Source of the DNA: Lysobacterales bacterium
GTDB taxonomy: Bacteria > Pseudomonadota > Gammaproteobacteria > Xanthomonadales > SZUA-36
Direction of reading: 5' to 3'
NCBI GenBank assembly: GCA_030637665.1
Contig: DAOWGA010000144.1
Location: 1-21,318 of the forward strand
Length of the DNA stretch: 21,318 nt
Shown piece after piece: positions 7,947 through 15,933 of this stretch. The position numbers and the translations under genes are program-made. Within the stretch, counting starts at the first letter, position 1, and every line of letters starts with the position of its first letter. Below the pieces are notes generated by a model. The model was not told where the DNA came from. It did not search any database and saw nothing but the letters and a program-made list of their open reading frames with translations.

Positions 7947-8004
7947 GAGGCCGCCATGCGGCCGAAATCAAAAATCCATGTCGTGCACATGGCGGCCTCG
8001 TGCA
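7942..8004. repeat. REP-like inverted repeat between folK and the pteridine reductase gene (degenerate right arm)
   Basis: The left arm (7942-7965) is identical to the 24-base arm at 20074-20097: a GTAG foot, then GGCCGC-cat-GCGGCC, a 6-bp hairpin by itself. The right arm is reduced to 7988-8004 and differs from the perfect arm at 2 of 17 positions. GAGGCCGCCATG (7947-7958) still pairs perfectly with 7988-7999. A competing hairpin, ccatgt (7976-7981) with acatgg (7987-7992), shares bases with the long stem. It lies between convergent genes, overlaps the folK stop, and ends one base before the opposing gene's stop, so it may act as a bidirectional terminator or 3'-end protector. Confidence 0.75.
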
Positions 8005-8005
8005 A

Positions 8006-8743
8006 TCAGATATTCAGCAATCGGCCGCCGTCGACGGCAAGTATCTGGCCCGTGACGTAGGGCGCATCCAGCGCAAGATAGGCAACGGCGCCTGCGATAT
8101 CTCCCGGCTCGCCGAGCCGGCCGAGGGCAGTGCGTCCGAGGATGGATTCTTTATCGTTCTCCACAGGCCCGTTCTGCGGCCATAAAATGGCGCCCGGGGA
8201 AACGCCATTAACCCGGATAGCCGGGCCCAGTTCCTTTGCAAGAGCCCTGGTCATCATAGCCAGGCCAGCCTTGGAAATGGAATAAACAGCATGACCACTC
8301 ATCGGACGCTCGGAATAGACGTCCAGCAGGTTGATGATGGATCCCTGTGCCCCACTTAGCTCATTCAGCAATGCCTGCGCCAGGAAATAGGGGCCTTTGA
8401 GGTTGCTGTTCAGCAGATCATCCCACTGCCAATCAAGGGTTGCACCCAATTCAGTAGGGTAAAAACGCGCCGCGTTGTTGACCAGGACATCCAGCCGGTC
8501 GAAGCGTGATCGCAGTTCTTCTGCCAGTTGCTCAACACCTGCCTGCCCGGAAAGATCCGCCGGGGCCAGCGATGCGCTGCCGGCGCGAATGGCATTCAGG
8601 CGGTCCGCCAATTGCTGTGCAACTTCGCGCTTGGAATTGTAATGCAGAATGACATCGCAACCCCTTTGGTGGAGTTTCTCCGCAATAGCGGCGCCAATTC
8701 TGGCTGCTGCGCCGGTAACGAGTGCTTTTTTATTTCCTGACAT
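8006..8743 (-). CDS. PTR1-like pteridine reductase (short-chain dehydrogenase; FolM-type)
   Basis: A short-chain dehydrogenase of 245 aa from the ATG at 8743. The cofactor motif is TGAAARIG (10-17), the TGxxxRxG form typical of NADPH-dependent pteridine reductases. VLVNNAA and YSISK (Y154, K158) follow. The usual catalytic Ser is replaced by D141. The spacing D141-Y154-K158 is the same as D181-Y194-K198 in Leishmania PTR1. Bacterial relatives (FolM-type) reduce dihydropterins such as dihydromonapterin. Facing folB-folK supports a pterin role. The frame is open 29 codons further upstream, but the homologous part begins at this ATG. Its start lies 16 bases from the divergent methyltransferase gene. 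The exact substrate cannot be read from sequence. Confidence 0.88.
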   Translation of the reverse strand: MSGNKKALVTGAAARIGAAIAEKLHQRGCDVILHYNSKREVAQQLADRLNAIRAGSASLAPADLSGQAGVEQLAEELRSRFDRLDVLVNNAARFYPTELGATLDWQWDDLLNSNLKGPYFLAQALLNELSGAQGSIINLLDVYSERPMSGHAVYSISKAGLAMMTRALAKELGPAIRVNGVSPGAILWPQNGPVENDKESILGRTALGRLGEPGDIAGAVAYLALDAPYVTGQILAVDGGRLLNI

Positions 8744-8748
8744 GATCA

Positions 8749-8755
8749 CATAATA
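8749..8755. promoter_or_regulatory. Overlapping -10-like elements in the 16-base divergent gap
   Basis: On the plus strand CATAAT (8749-8754) and on the minus strand TATTAT (8755-8750) each match the sigma-70 -10 consensus at 5 of 6 positions and share five bases. They end five and six bases before the two start codons, so transcripts would be nearly or fully leaderless. No convincing -35 is present on either side, so this is only a candidate bidirectional promoter. Confidence 0.3.
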
Positions 8756-8759
8756 GCCT

Positions 8760-9920
8760 ATGCCCCGCGTCACCTTGCCCGACCCTCCCGATGAACTCAA
8801 GCGATTGAGTGCATCGCTCAGTGCGATCATTCGCGAAGAAATCAGGGACCGGGGCCCGATACCCTTTTCCCGTTACATGGAAATGGCGCTCTACCAGCCC
8901 GGCCTGGGTTATTACTCGGCGGGCTTACACAAGCTGGGCGCGGCGGGTGATTTCGTCACATCCCCTGAGCTGGGCTCCCTGTTTGCCGGCTGCCTGGCGC
9001 GGCAAATCGAGGAGATCTCGCAGTGCCTGGGCGAGTATGACATCCTCGAGATCGGGGCCGGGAGTGGTCATCTGGCGGCAGACATACTGCAACTCCTGGA
9101 CAAAGGCTTATTGCCCGGTCGTTACATGATTCTGGATCGCAGCGCTGACCTGAGACAGGTCCAGCGCGAGCACCTGTCTTCCGTGGCGCCGGGCTTGCTG
9201 GATCGGGTCGAGTGGCTGGACCATCCGCCGGATAGACCGTGGCGGGGCGTGCTGCTGGCCAACGAAGTAATCGATGCCCTGGTGATCGAGCGCTTCCAGG
9301 TCGCAAACTCCGGCCTGAAGCAACTGTGTGTCGGCGAACAAGATGGTGGCTTTGCATGGGTCGACCGTCCCGCCCCCGGGGAGATCGTGAATTCGTTTGA
9401 GGCGCTTGGGGTGGATTTCCCTGCCAACTATCGATCAGAGCTAAGTCTGCAACTGTTTCCCTGGCTGAAGGCCATGACAGCCAGCATGCAGCAGGGTCTG
9501 GCCCTGTTCATCGATTACGGCTACCCGCGCCGCGAGTACTACCTGCAGGAACGTAACGACGGGACACTGATCTGCCACTACCGGCATCGCGCGCATGACG
9601 ACGTGTTCTTCTGGCCGGGCCTGCAGGACATAACGGCTTTCGTGGACTTCACTCTGCTGGCTGAGGCTGCGGATCAATGCGGCTTGCAGGTGGAGGGTTA
9701 TACCAGTCAGGCCATGTTTCTGTTTGGTTGCGGGCTGGACCAGGTGCTTGCCGCGCAAACAGCAGTCAGTGCTGACGGGGGCATGGCGCTCAATACCCAG
9801 ACCCGTCAGCTGACACTCCCCGGGATGATGGGGGAACGGTTTCAGGTGATGGGCCTTGGCCGTGATCTCGGGATTCCGCTGATGGGATTCAGTTTGCTGG
9901 ACCTGCGCCACAGGCTGTAA
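8760..9920 (+). CDS. SAM-dependent methyltransferase, MidA/NDUFAF7 family (COG1565)
   Basis: 386-aa protein of the family whose mitochondrial member NDUFAF7/MidA methylates an Arg of a complex I subunit during assembly; bacterial targets are not established. Features: PIPFSRYMEMALYQPGLGYY, the family's N-terminal signature; GDFVTSPELGSLFAG; SAM motif I DILEIGAGSGHLA (94-106); VLLANEVIDALVIERF; LFIDYGYPRREYY; GTLICHYRHRAHDD; DITAFVDFT. The ATG is fixed by an in-frame TAG two codons upstream. No ribosome binding site is visible, fitting a leaderless transcript. It is divergent from the pteridine reductase gene and its last 32 bases overlap the convergent cca gene. Confidence 0.92.
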   Translation: MPRVTLPDPPDELKRLSASLSAIIREEIRDRGPIPFSRYMEMALYQPGLGYYSAGLHKLGAAGDFVTSPELGSLFAGCLARQIEEISQCLGEYDILEIGAGSGHLAADILQLLDKGLLPGRYMILDRSADLRQVQREHLSSVAPGLLDRVEWLDHPPDRPWRGVLLANEVIDALVIERFQVANSGLKQLCVGEQDGGFAWVDRPAPGEIVNSFEALGVDFPANYRSELSLQLFPWLKAMTASMQQGLALFIDYGYPRREYYLQERNDGTLICHYRHRAHDDVFFWPGLQDITAFVDFTLLAEAADQCGLQVEGYTSQAMFLFGCGLDQVLAAQTAVSADGGMALNTQTRQLTLPGMMGERFQVMGLGRDLGIPLMGFSLLDLRHRL

Positions 9921-11148
9921 TCGCTTCAATCCGTGCCTGTCGTAACTTTTCACCGATTTCTCGCCCGTCGAGCCCTTCCGTGTCCAGTCGCCGGGCCCGG
10001 ATCGCCCGGGCCGCATTAACAGCGGCTGTCAGCCTTTGTGCTTGAGGATAGGGGCGCTCCTCAAGGCCTTTTCTTCCCCGGTAATCCGCCTCGCAAGCCT
10101 GGAGGAATGGCTCCAGCTGTTCCGGGCGGCGCAGGAAATCGGCCTCTTCGATCAGGGCCATCAGGCGCGAGGGGCGCATTTCCATCAACTGATGGCACCT
10201 GAGGTGCAAGGCACAGACCATGACCGCCAGGTCGCGGTATGCGCCCGGAACACGCAAGCGTTTGCACACCCGTTCGACCAGCGGCACCCCCCTGGGTTCG
10301 TGTCCAACATGGGAAGGCCAGGCGCTTTGGTCGGTACGGCCTTTACCCACATCGTGCAACAGGATTGCAAAAACCACACTGGCCGGCCATTGCATGCGCG
10401 CGGCGAAATCCATCGCCATCATGACGTGAATTCCAGTATCGATCTCTGGATGATATTGGGCGGGCTGCGGCACGCCAAACAGGGCATCCACCTCAGGCAG
10501 CAATACCGCCAGAGCGCCGCATTCGCGCAGAATTCGGATGAAAACGCCCGGTTTCGCGCTGGACATGGCCGCTTCGACCTCACTCCAGACTCTTTCTGGC
10601 ACCAGGTGGGCCAATTCTCCGGAAGCCGTCATCTCGCGCATCAAGCGCATGGTGGAATCATGCACACTGAACCCCAGCGGAGCAAATCGCGCGGCGAAGC
10701 GGGCTACCCTCAGTACGCGCAGGGGATCCTCAGAAAACGCCGGTGAAACATGACGCAACAACCTGGCCTCCAGATCAGACTTCCCGCCGTAGGGGTCAAC
10801 CAACCGGCCATCGGCGTCGCGCGCCATCGCATTGATCGTGAGGTCCCGGCGGGCCAGATCCTCTTCCAGGTTTACGCCGGGATGGAAGTCAACCGAGAAG
10901 CCGTGGTAGCCGTGGCCCTGCTTGCGTTCGGTCCGCGCCAGGGCATATTCCTCGCCGGTGGAGGGATGCAGAAAAACGGGGAAAGAAGCACCGACCTGTT
11001 TGTAGCCTTTTTCAAGCAGGGCTTCGGGCGTGCTGCCCACGACCACCCAGTCCCGCTCCCTGGGGGGAATGCCCAGCAGATCATCACGGATGGCGCCACC
11101 AACGAGGTAAGTCTTTTCTTCCGGTTGCTGGCTTGTGGCTGCGGACAT
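9889..11148 (-). CDS. cca: CCA-adding enzyme (tRNA nucleotidyltransferase) with HD domain
   Basis: Adds or repairs the 3' CCA of tRNAs. The 419-aa class II enzyme aligns with E. coli Cca: TYLVGGAIRDDLLG, ERDWVVVGSTPEALLEKGYK (the first carboxylate of the DxD pair is E31, the second D33), EEYALARTERK, RRDLTINA (100-107), LLRHVSPAFSEDPLRVLRVA, HPEIDTGIH, then the HD phosphohydrolase domain with H265-D266 in LLHDVGKG. The N-terminal 13 or so residues before TYLVGG are extra relative to E. coli. It is the last gene of slt - oxidoreductase - cca, three bases after the preceding stop, which suggests translational coupling. Its end overlaps the methyltransferase gene by 32 bases, tail to tail. Confidence 0.97.
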   Translation of the reverse strand: MSAATSQQPEEKTYLVGGAIRDDLLGIPPRERDWVVVGSTPEALLEKGYKQVGASFPVFLHPSTGEEYALARTERKQGHGYHGFSVDFHPGVNLEEDLARRDLTINAMARDADGRLVDPYGGKSDLEARLLRHVSPAFSEDPLRVLRVARFAARFAPLGFSVHDSTMRLMREMTASGELAHLVPERVWSEVEAAMSSAKPGVFIRILRECGALAVLLPEVDALFGVPQPAQYHPEIDTGIHVMMAMDFAARMQWPASVVFAILLHDVGKGRTDQSAWPSHVGHEPRGVPLVERVCKRLRVPGAYRDLAVMVCALHLRCHQLMEMRPSRLMALIEEADFLRRPEQLEPFLQACEADYRGRKGLEERPYPQAQRLTAAVNAARAIRARRLDTEGLDGREIGEKLRQARIEAITACGAGPAN

Positions 11149-11151
11149 GGA

Positions 11152-12093
11152 TCAGCGACCTGCCACCTGCTTCCTGCAACGATCCAGGTGCTTCTGGTGA
11201 ACAGATTCGCCGAGATATTCGCCCACCACACTTTCAATACTGCGGGGGTGGATGCCGAAACGCCATAAGGAATTTTTAACGCTGGTGTTGTCAATCTGCA
11301 GAGACCTGTAGTTATCACTGGAAAACGGCTTGCCGGGCACAAAGTCCATGAGCCAGCCCTGCAGGCGCGAGAACGCACCGGATAAGCCGATCACCCGGCG
11401 CTTCAGGCCAGCCATGACCGCCGTCCACTCCACCAGTTCTTTCAGACTGTACTCTTCGGGCCCCACCATGATCAGCGTTTTTCCTATGGACTCCGGATCA
11501 TTCAGCGCAGCTGTCATCGCCGCAGTCACATCCCCCACCCACACCGGCTGCATTTTTGCATTCGGGCAGGCCAGGGGGAAAACGGGGGTCACTTTGAGCA
11601 AAGCTGCAAACCGGTTGAAGAAATCATCACCATCGCCAAAAATCACAGATGGCTGGACGATCGTGCTCTCGAGGTCACCTGCATTTCGTATCAGTTCCTC
11701 TGCCTGACCCTTGCTGAGCAGATAGTGGCTGTTCCCCTTGCCCGCATTCAACGCACTGACGTGCAGCAGACGATGTACGCCCGTTTGCCGGCAGGCCGCA
11801 ATGAGCTTCTCCACCAGTTCCACGTGTACCTTGCGGAAACCGGCGCCATTCCGGCCGGATTCATTGAGTATCCCAACCATGTTGATCACGGCTTCCGCCC
11901 CTGCCAGCTGCGCCTTCAGAACTTCGACATCGTGAATATCCACCTGCCTGAGCTCGACGCCCGGGATCAGGGCCAGTTCCCTGCACCCGAGCCGGTAACG
12001 GCACAGGACGATGCAACGATGGCCTGCCGCCGACAATGCAGGCAGCAAATGGTGTCCAACAAAACCGGTGGCGCCCAGCAGCACAATACGCAT
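11152..12093 (-). CDS. NDUFA9-like NAD(P)-binding atypical SDR
   Basis: An extended/atypical short-chain dehydrogenase of 313 aa, similar to the bacterial 'complex I NDUFA9 subunit family'. The Rossmann motif is GATGFVG (7-13); AEAVINMVGIL, LLHVSALNA and Y124-LLS-K128 follow, then IVQPSVIFGDGDDFFNRFA and the C-terminal MQPVWVGDVTAAM. The reaction is unknown; relatives are annotated as nucleoside-sugar epimerases, and the mitochondrial NDUFA9 binds NADPH structurally. I chose the ATG at 12093, with AGGAG seven bases upstream, over a TTG two codons earlier. The gene sits 12 bases after slt and 3 bases before cca. Confidence 0.85.
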   Translation of the reverse strand: MRIVLLGATGFVGHHLLPALSAAGHRCIVLCRYRLGCRELALIPGVELRQVDIHDVEVLKAQLAGAEAVINMVGILNESGRNGAGFRKVHVELVEKLIAACRQTGVHRLLHVSALNAGKGNSHYLLSKGQAEELIRNAGDLESTIVQPSVIFGDGDDFFNRFAALLKVTPVFPLACPNAKMQPVWVGDVTAAMTAALNDPESIGKTLIMVGPEEYSLKELVEWTAVMAGLKRRVIGLSGAFSRLQGWLMDFVPGKPFSSDNYRSLQIDNTSVKNSLWRFGIHPRSIESVVGEYLGESVHQKHLDRCRKQVAGR

Positions 12094-12105
12094 GACCAAC
12101 TCCTG

Positions 12106-14166
12106 TTAACCCGAAGCCCGGCAGACCACCTCTGTGGTTTCCAGACTGTGCGTGGTACCACCCATACTACCGGAATCAATAGCAGGCATCCTCGATGAGA
12201 TTCGCGTCACCGGCTGCTGCAGGCGCCAGTCATAGATGGTGGTAAAGGCGAGAACGCGCGGAATGTAATCGCGTGTTTCGAAATAGGGTAACGTTTCGAC
12301 CCAGATGGCCGGATCCGCCACCAGCGGTGGTTCCAGCCAGCGATCGACCGCCCGTGGCCCTGCATTGTAGGCTCCGGCAGCCAGCACCGGGTTTTCCCCA
12401 TAGCGGTCGAGCAGGTCCCGCAGATATGCGGTGCCGAAGCGGATATTATCTTCCGCCTGCATCAACTGCTCGCGCCCGCTGTACCCGATGTTATGGCGCT
12501 TCGCCAACTGCCGGGCGGTATCCGGTGTCAACTGCATCAGGCCGCGCGCACCGGCGGATGACAGAGCATCTTCCGCCATGGCGCTCTCAGAACGCATCAG
12601 GCCCAAAACCCAGGATGGATCCAGGTTCCTGTTGCGTGCATAACTATCGACCACAGCGCCATATCCCATCGGGAAGCGCCAATCGTACCAGCGAATATCC
12701 CCGCTGTTGCCAAGGGCGAATATGGCCATATCCGGCCAGTTCTCTTGCGTTGCAATGGCAGCAGCGAGACGCAGTCCTTCCCGGTCAAGTGTCCGGGCAG
12801 CCATTTTCCATTCACTCCGTGCCCAGTTCCTGATTCCGGCGCTACGGAGTTCCAGGGCGCGCTGGAAGCCCGGCTGCCGGCGCAGGGTATCCACTTCAGC
12901 CTGCTCGAACAGTGGTTCCTGCGGACAAATCGTGTAGGGCTGATCCAGCAAGTCAGCCGACAGGAACCCATAGTAGCTGGCTTCCAGCGCCAGTTCGCTG
13001 AGCAATTCGTGGCCGTAGTCCGGGTCGCCCGACGCCAGGCGTGCCCGTGCATCCCAGTACCTCCAGCGGGCGTCATCTTTCAGATCCGGCGGCATGCTCG
13101 CCACGGTCAGGATTACATCAGCCCAGTTCTCCAGTGAGAGGTCAAAACGTACCCACCATTCAAGCAATTTACCGTCACGATATTCTTCCGGAACCGCGCG
13201 CATACGCCCGGAAGTGCCGGCTGCTCCTTCGACCGCCGACCACAGTGCAATTTCCCGCAAAATACCGCCGCGTACGTCATTTGACCAGCTGAAGTGACCA
13301 TCCAGTGATTCGAAAACCTGCCACGCGCGATCCGGATCACTTCGTGCCAGTCGGCGCAGGCCATAACTGGTGATCACACGGCTGCGTTCCTGGTCGTGCC
13401 AATTGCTGGCTTGGTCCAGCCTGCGGTAGCCGGTGCGGTCCTGCTCCTGCCAGCGTTCCACCCACACTCGATCGACTTCAGCGACGTAGCGGGCAAGGTA
13501 CAAGGTCAATCGGGGTTCGCGGGCCTCCATGGCCAGGCGGATTCGCTCCCAGGCCAGCCCGTTTGTTATTCCATGCTGTTTTCTGAGCCAGCTGAACACC
13601 GGGTCGCAGGGGTCCGGCTGGGATTTCCCGACCGCCCACAGTCCCTGGGCAACCGGCAGCAAACCGTCGGTCTGCCCGCGTTCAATTCGGGCATGCGCCA
13701 GGTAACATTGGATTTCAGTGTCGCTGGATCCCTTCGCGTAACTGAGCACTGAATCCCAACGTGCGTTTTCACCCAGCGTTCTCAGCCAGGCCTTGCGCAG
13801 GCCGGCAGTGAAAGCCCAGTCCTCATGTGAATCGAGAAAAGTGGACATTTCCGCGGTGGAGACAGTGGCCCTGCGAAAACGCATGTCCTCGTACTGGAGG
13901 TAGGGATACAGGACATAATCCGTGAGGCCCGGCATTGACTTCCGAAAAATATCCCGCTGACCGCGGGTCGCAGCATGCCAGGCACGGCTAAATTGTTCCC
14001 GTTGTAGTGCGCTGGGGTCTTGTTGGATTGCATCATCAGCGACAAGAAGATGAAAGGGAATCAGCACCACCAGCACCAGAACAAGGCCGAGTTGCTTTAC
14101 AAATCTGCCTGCGATCTGGGTTATCCTGCCAGCGTGGGATTTGTTCGAGTTCACAGTGGCCAGCAT
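12106..14166 (-). CDS. slt: Soluble lytic murein transglycosylase, Slt70 type
   Basis: Cleaves the MurNAc-GlcNAc bond of peptidoglycan, leaving 1,6-anhydro-MurNAc, in the periplasm. From the ATG at 14166 it is 686 aa. It has a basic start, a hydrophobic segment LGLVLVLVVLIPFHLLV (26-42) consistent with a signal peptide, a long alpha-superhelical region of about 480 residues with many Trp and Arg, then the catalytic domain: LMRSESAMAEDALSSAGARG with catalytic E527, LMQLTPDTARQLAKR, and AAGAYNAGPRAVDRWL. YFETRDYIPRVLAF is typical of the end of Slt. Translation from TTG 14205 would add 13 residues; neither start has a good ribosome binding site. It is first of the slt - NDUFA9-like - cca group and divergent from the TauE/SafE gene by 62 bases. 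Confidence 0.93.
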   Translation of the reverse strand: MLATVNSNKSHAGRITQIAGRFVKQLGLVLVLVVLIPFHLLVADDAIQQDPSALQREQFSRAWHAATRGQRDIFRKSMPGLTDYVLYPYLQYEDMRFRRATVSTAEMSTFLDSHEDWAFTAGLRKAWLRTLGENARWDSVLSYAKGSSDTEIQCYLAHARIERGQTDGLLPVAQGLWAVGKSQPDPCDPVFSWLRKQHGITNGLAWERIRLAMEAREPRLTLYLARYVAEVDRVWVERWQEQDRTGYRRLDQASNWHDQERSRVITSYGLRRLARSDPDRAWQVFESLDGHFSWSNDVRGGILREIALWSAVEGAAGTSGRMRAVPEEYRDGKLLEWWVRFDLSLENWADVILTVASMPPDLKDDARWRYWDARARLASGDPDYGHELLSELALEASYYGFLSADLLDQPYTICPQEPLFEQAEVDTLRRQPGFQRALELRSAGIRNWARSEWKMAARTLDREGLRLAAAIATQENWPDMAIFALGNSGDIRWYDWRFPMGYGAVVDSYARNRNLDPSWVLGLMRSESAMAEDALSSAGARGLMQLTPDTARQLAKRHNIGYSGREQLMQAEDNIRFGTAYLRDLLDRYGENPVLAAGAYNAGPRAVDRWLEPPLVADPAIWVETLPYFETRDYIPRVLAFTTIYDWRLQQPVTRISSRMPAIDSGSMGGTTHSLETTEVVCRASG

Positions 14167-14228
14167 ATGAAAATGCAGGCAGGCGAGCAAGGAGATTTGC
14201 GCCAAATGGAAACATCAGGCTAAAAACC

Positions 14229-15011
14229 ATGTGGATTGAATTCGCGATGATTGGACTGCTGGCCGGCTACCTGGCGGGATTCCTGGGGATTGGCGGTGGC
14301 TTTGTCGTTGTGCCGGCGCTGACATTCCTGCTGCTCAAGGACGCAAGCACGGCGCCATGGGCTATCCACATGGCGGTCGCTACTTCCCTGGCCACCATGC
14401 TGGTGACATCTCTAAGCTCACTTCTCGCGCACCACCGCAAGGGCGCCATCCGTTGGCCGTTGGTCCGATCCATGGCTGCGGGTTTGATGGCAGGGGCCAT
14501 ATCAGGCGCTGTAATTGCTGATTTCCTGCAGGGTGAAGCCCTGATCCGCGTGTTTGGCCTGTGCGCTAACCTGGCCGGACTGCAGTTGCTGCTCGCTCGT
14601 CAACCCGGCAGCGAGAGGTCCTTACCCGGCAAGGCGGGCCTATTGGGCGTGGGGGGCGCCATCGGATCCATCTCCAGCCTGATCGGCATCGGAGGGGGAG
14701 CCATAACGGTTCCGTGGCTGCTCTGGCATGGTGTGAGAGCACAAAACGCCGTGGCTACATCAGCCGCCTGCGGCTATCCGATCGCGATTGCAGGCACATT
14801 GTCATTCATCATGCTCGGCCGGGGAGGCGGTCTGCCGGAGGGCGCGCTTGGATATGTGCACCTGCCCGCCTTCCTGGGTATCGCCGCCACCAGCGCATTG
14901 GCTGCTCCACTGGGCGTAGCTACCGTTCACCGCCTTCCGCCCAAAGCGGTGAAACGCGTATTCGGTGTGTTCCTGCTGTTTGTGGGAACCCGGATGATGA
15001 TCGGCTTCTAA
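14229..15011 (+). CDS. Sulfite exporter TauE/SafE family membrane protein
   Basis: Inner-membrane protein of 260 aa with about eight hydrophobic segments. Each half carries the family repeat motif: GFLGIGGGFVVVP (18-29) and SLIGIGGGAITVP (150-162). Between them are AVATSLATMLVTSLSS and AVATSAACGYPIAIAG, the paired substrate-path helices seen in TauE/SafE proteins. The family exports or imports small organic or inorganic sulfur anions and other anions; the substrate cannot be assigned here. The frame is open further upstream, but the ATG at 14229 begins the first membrane helix. No sulfur gene is near. Confidence 0.9.
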   Translation: MWIEFAMIGLLAGYLAGFLGIGGGFVVVPALTFLLLKDASTAPWAIHMAVATSLATMLVTSLSSLLAHHRKGAIRWPLVRSMAAGLMAGAISGAVIADFLQGEALIRVFGLCANLAGLQLLLARQPGSERSLPGKAGLLGVGGAIGSISSLIGIGGGAITVPWLLWHGVRAQNAVATSAACGYPIAIAGTLSFIMLGRGGGLPEGALGYVHLPAFLGIAATSALAAPLGVATVHRLPPKAVKRVFGVFLLFVGTRMMIGF

Positions 15012-15043
15012 CCTGCATATTGCTCATCTTTGGATTGCTTGTA

Positions 15044-15871
15044 TTAACTGCTCACTTCTACGCTGATCACCTGGCGCGTCGCTGGCAACAGGCGGATTTC
15101 CGGTGGCAGTTTGATTTCAAGCGTCACAGGGCAATGATCTGAGTAGCTTATCTCGAGCACATCGGCTTCCCCGCCCCCAAGGTGGCGGCTGACAAGGATG
15201 TGATCGATGGCGCGTTGCGGCTGCCAGGAAGGAAAACTGGCCAGACCTCTGGTTGGGGCAATCAGATTAAGCGCATCACGAAATTCAACAATCGGTGGAT
15301 TGTCTACCTGTGTATTCAGATCACCCATGACAATCAGATTCGCACAGTCTTGCAGTCGCTCCGCCAGGAATTTTAGTTGTTGCCCACGGGCGCGTTTGCC
15401 CAGCGCGAGGTGCACGATTGCCACATCAAGGCGGTTCTCACCCCTTCCGTAGCGGACAAGTAGTGTACCTCGACCGGGTATGATGCCGGGCAGTCGGTAT
15501 TCCTCCACCGAATCCGGCTCAAACTTGCTGAGAAAGCCATTGCCGGCATAGGCGACAGTCCCGACTTTTCGATTCGACTGGTGGCACCAGAACGGCATGC
15601 CTGCATGGTTGGCCAGGTAACGGGACTGGTTGATAAAGCCCGATCTCAGGCTGCCAGAGTCTACTTCTTGCAGGGCCACCATGTCATAGGGCGCCACCAG
15701 TTCAGCGATGGCGTCGAGATTTTCAACGCGCTGTGAGTGCGGCAGCACCTGCCGCCAGCTGTGGGTAACGTAGTGGTGGTAACGGGCTGTTGAAGTGCCT
15801 GCCTGGATATTGAAACTCAGCAGCCGGATTGTCTGCCTGTCCTTTCGGGTTTTTTCAGAATGTCGCACCAT
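15044..15871 (-). CDS. Endonuclease/exonuclease/phosphatase (EEP) family protein
   Basis: 275-aa member of the DNase I/ExoIII-like metal-dependent phosphoesterase fold. All motifs are visible: LLSFNIQ (N21), ALQEVD (E69), VHLALG (H154), MGDLNT (D184, N186), AIDHILVS (D223, H224) and SDHCPV (D245, H246), so it should be active. No signal peptide is seen. The substrate (DNA, lipid or phosphoester) is not known. It follows dsbA and cytochrome c4 on the same strand, the arrangement seen at the P. aeruginosa dsbA locus. A hairpin lies in the 62-base gap to dsbA. It is convergent with the TauE/SafE gene, 32 bases apart. Confidence 0.92.
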   Translation of the reverse strand: MVRHSEKTRKDRQTIRLLSFNIQAGTSTARYHHYVTHSWRQVLPHSQRVENLDAIAELVAPYDMVALQEVDSGSLRSGFINQSRYLANHAGMPFWCHQSNRKVGTVAYAGNGFLSKFEPDSVEEYRLPGIIPGRGTLLVRYGRGENRLDVAIVHLALGKRARGQQLKFLAERLQDCANLIVMGDLNTQVDNPPIVEFRDALNLIAPTRGLASFPSWQPQRAIDHILVSRHLGGGEADVLEISYSDHCPVTLEIKLPPEIRLLPATRQVISVEVSS

Positions 15872-15891
15872 GCCATTCTAACCCGCATTCA

Positions 15892-15908
15892 CGCCCGTAT
15901 CCCGGGCG
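15892..15908 (-). other. Intercistronic hairpin between the dsbA-like and EEP genes
   Basis: Arms cgcccg (15892-15897) and cgggcg (15903-15908) form a 6-bp GC stem with a 5-base loop. No U-run follows on the minus strand, so it is more likely a processing or stability element, or chance, than a terminator. Confidence 0.25.
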
Positions 15909-15933
15909 ACCGGATCATCGTTGTATCCCGAAA

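Noticed and set aside
11017..11148. Loss of a catalytic Asp in Cca (E31 in ERDW)
   Set aside because: It is Asp in E. coli, but I recall Glu at this position in other gammaproteobacterial Cca proteins, so I do not treat it as a defect.
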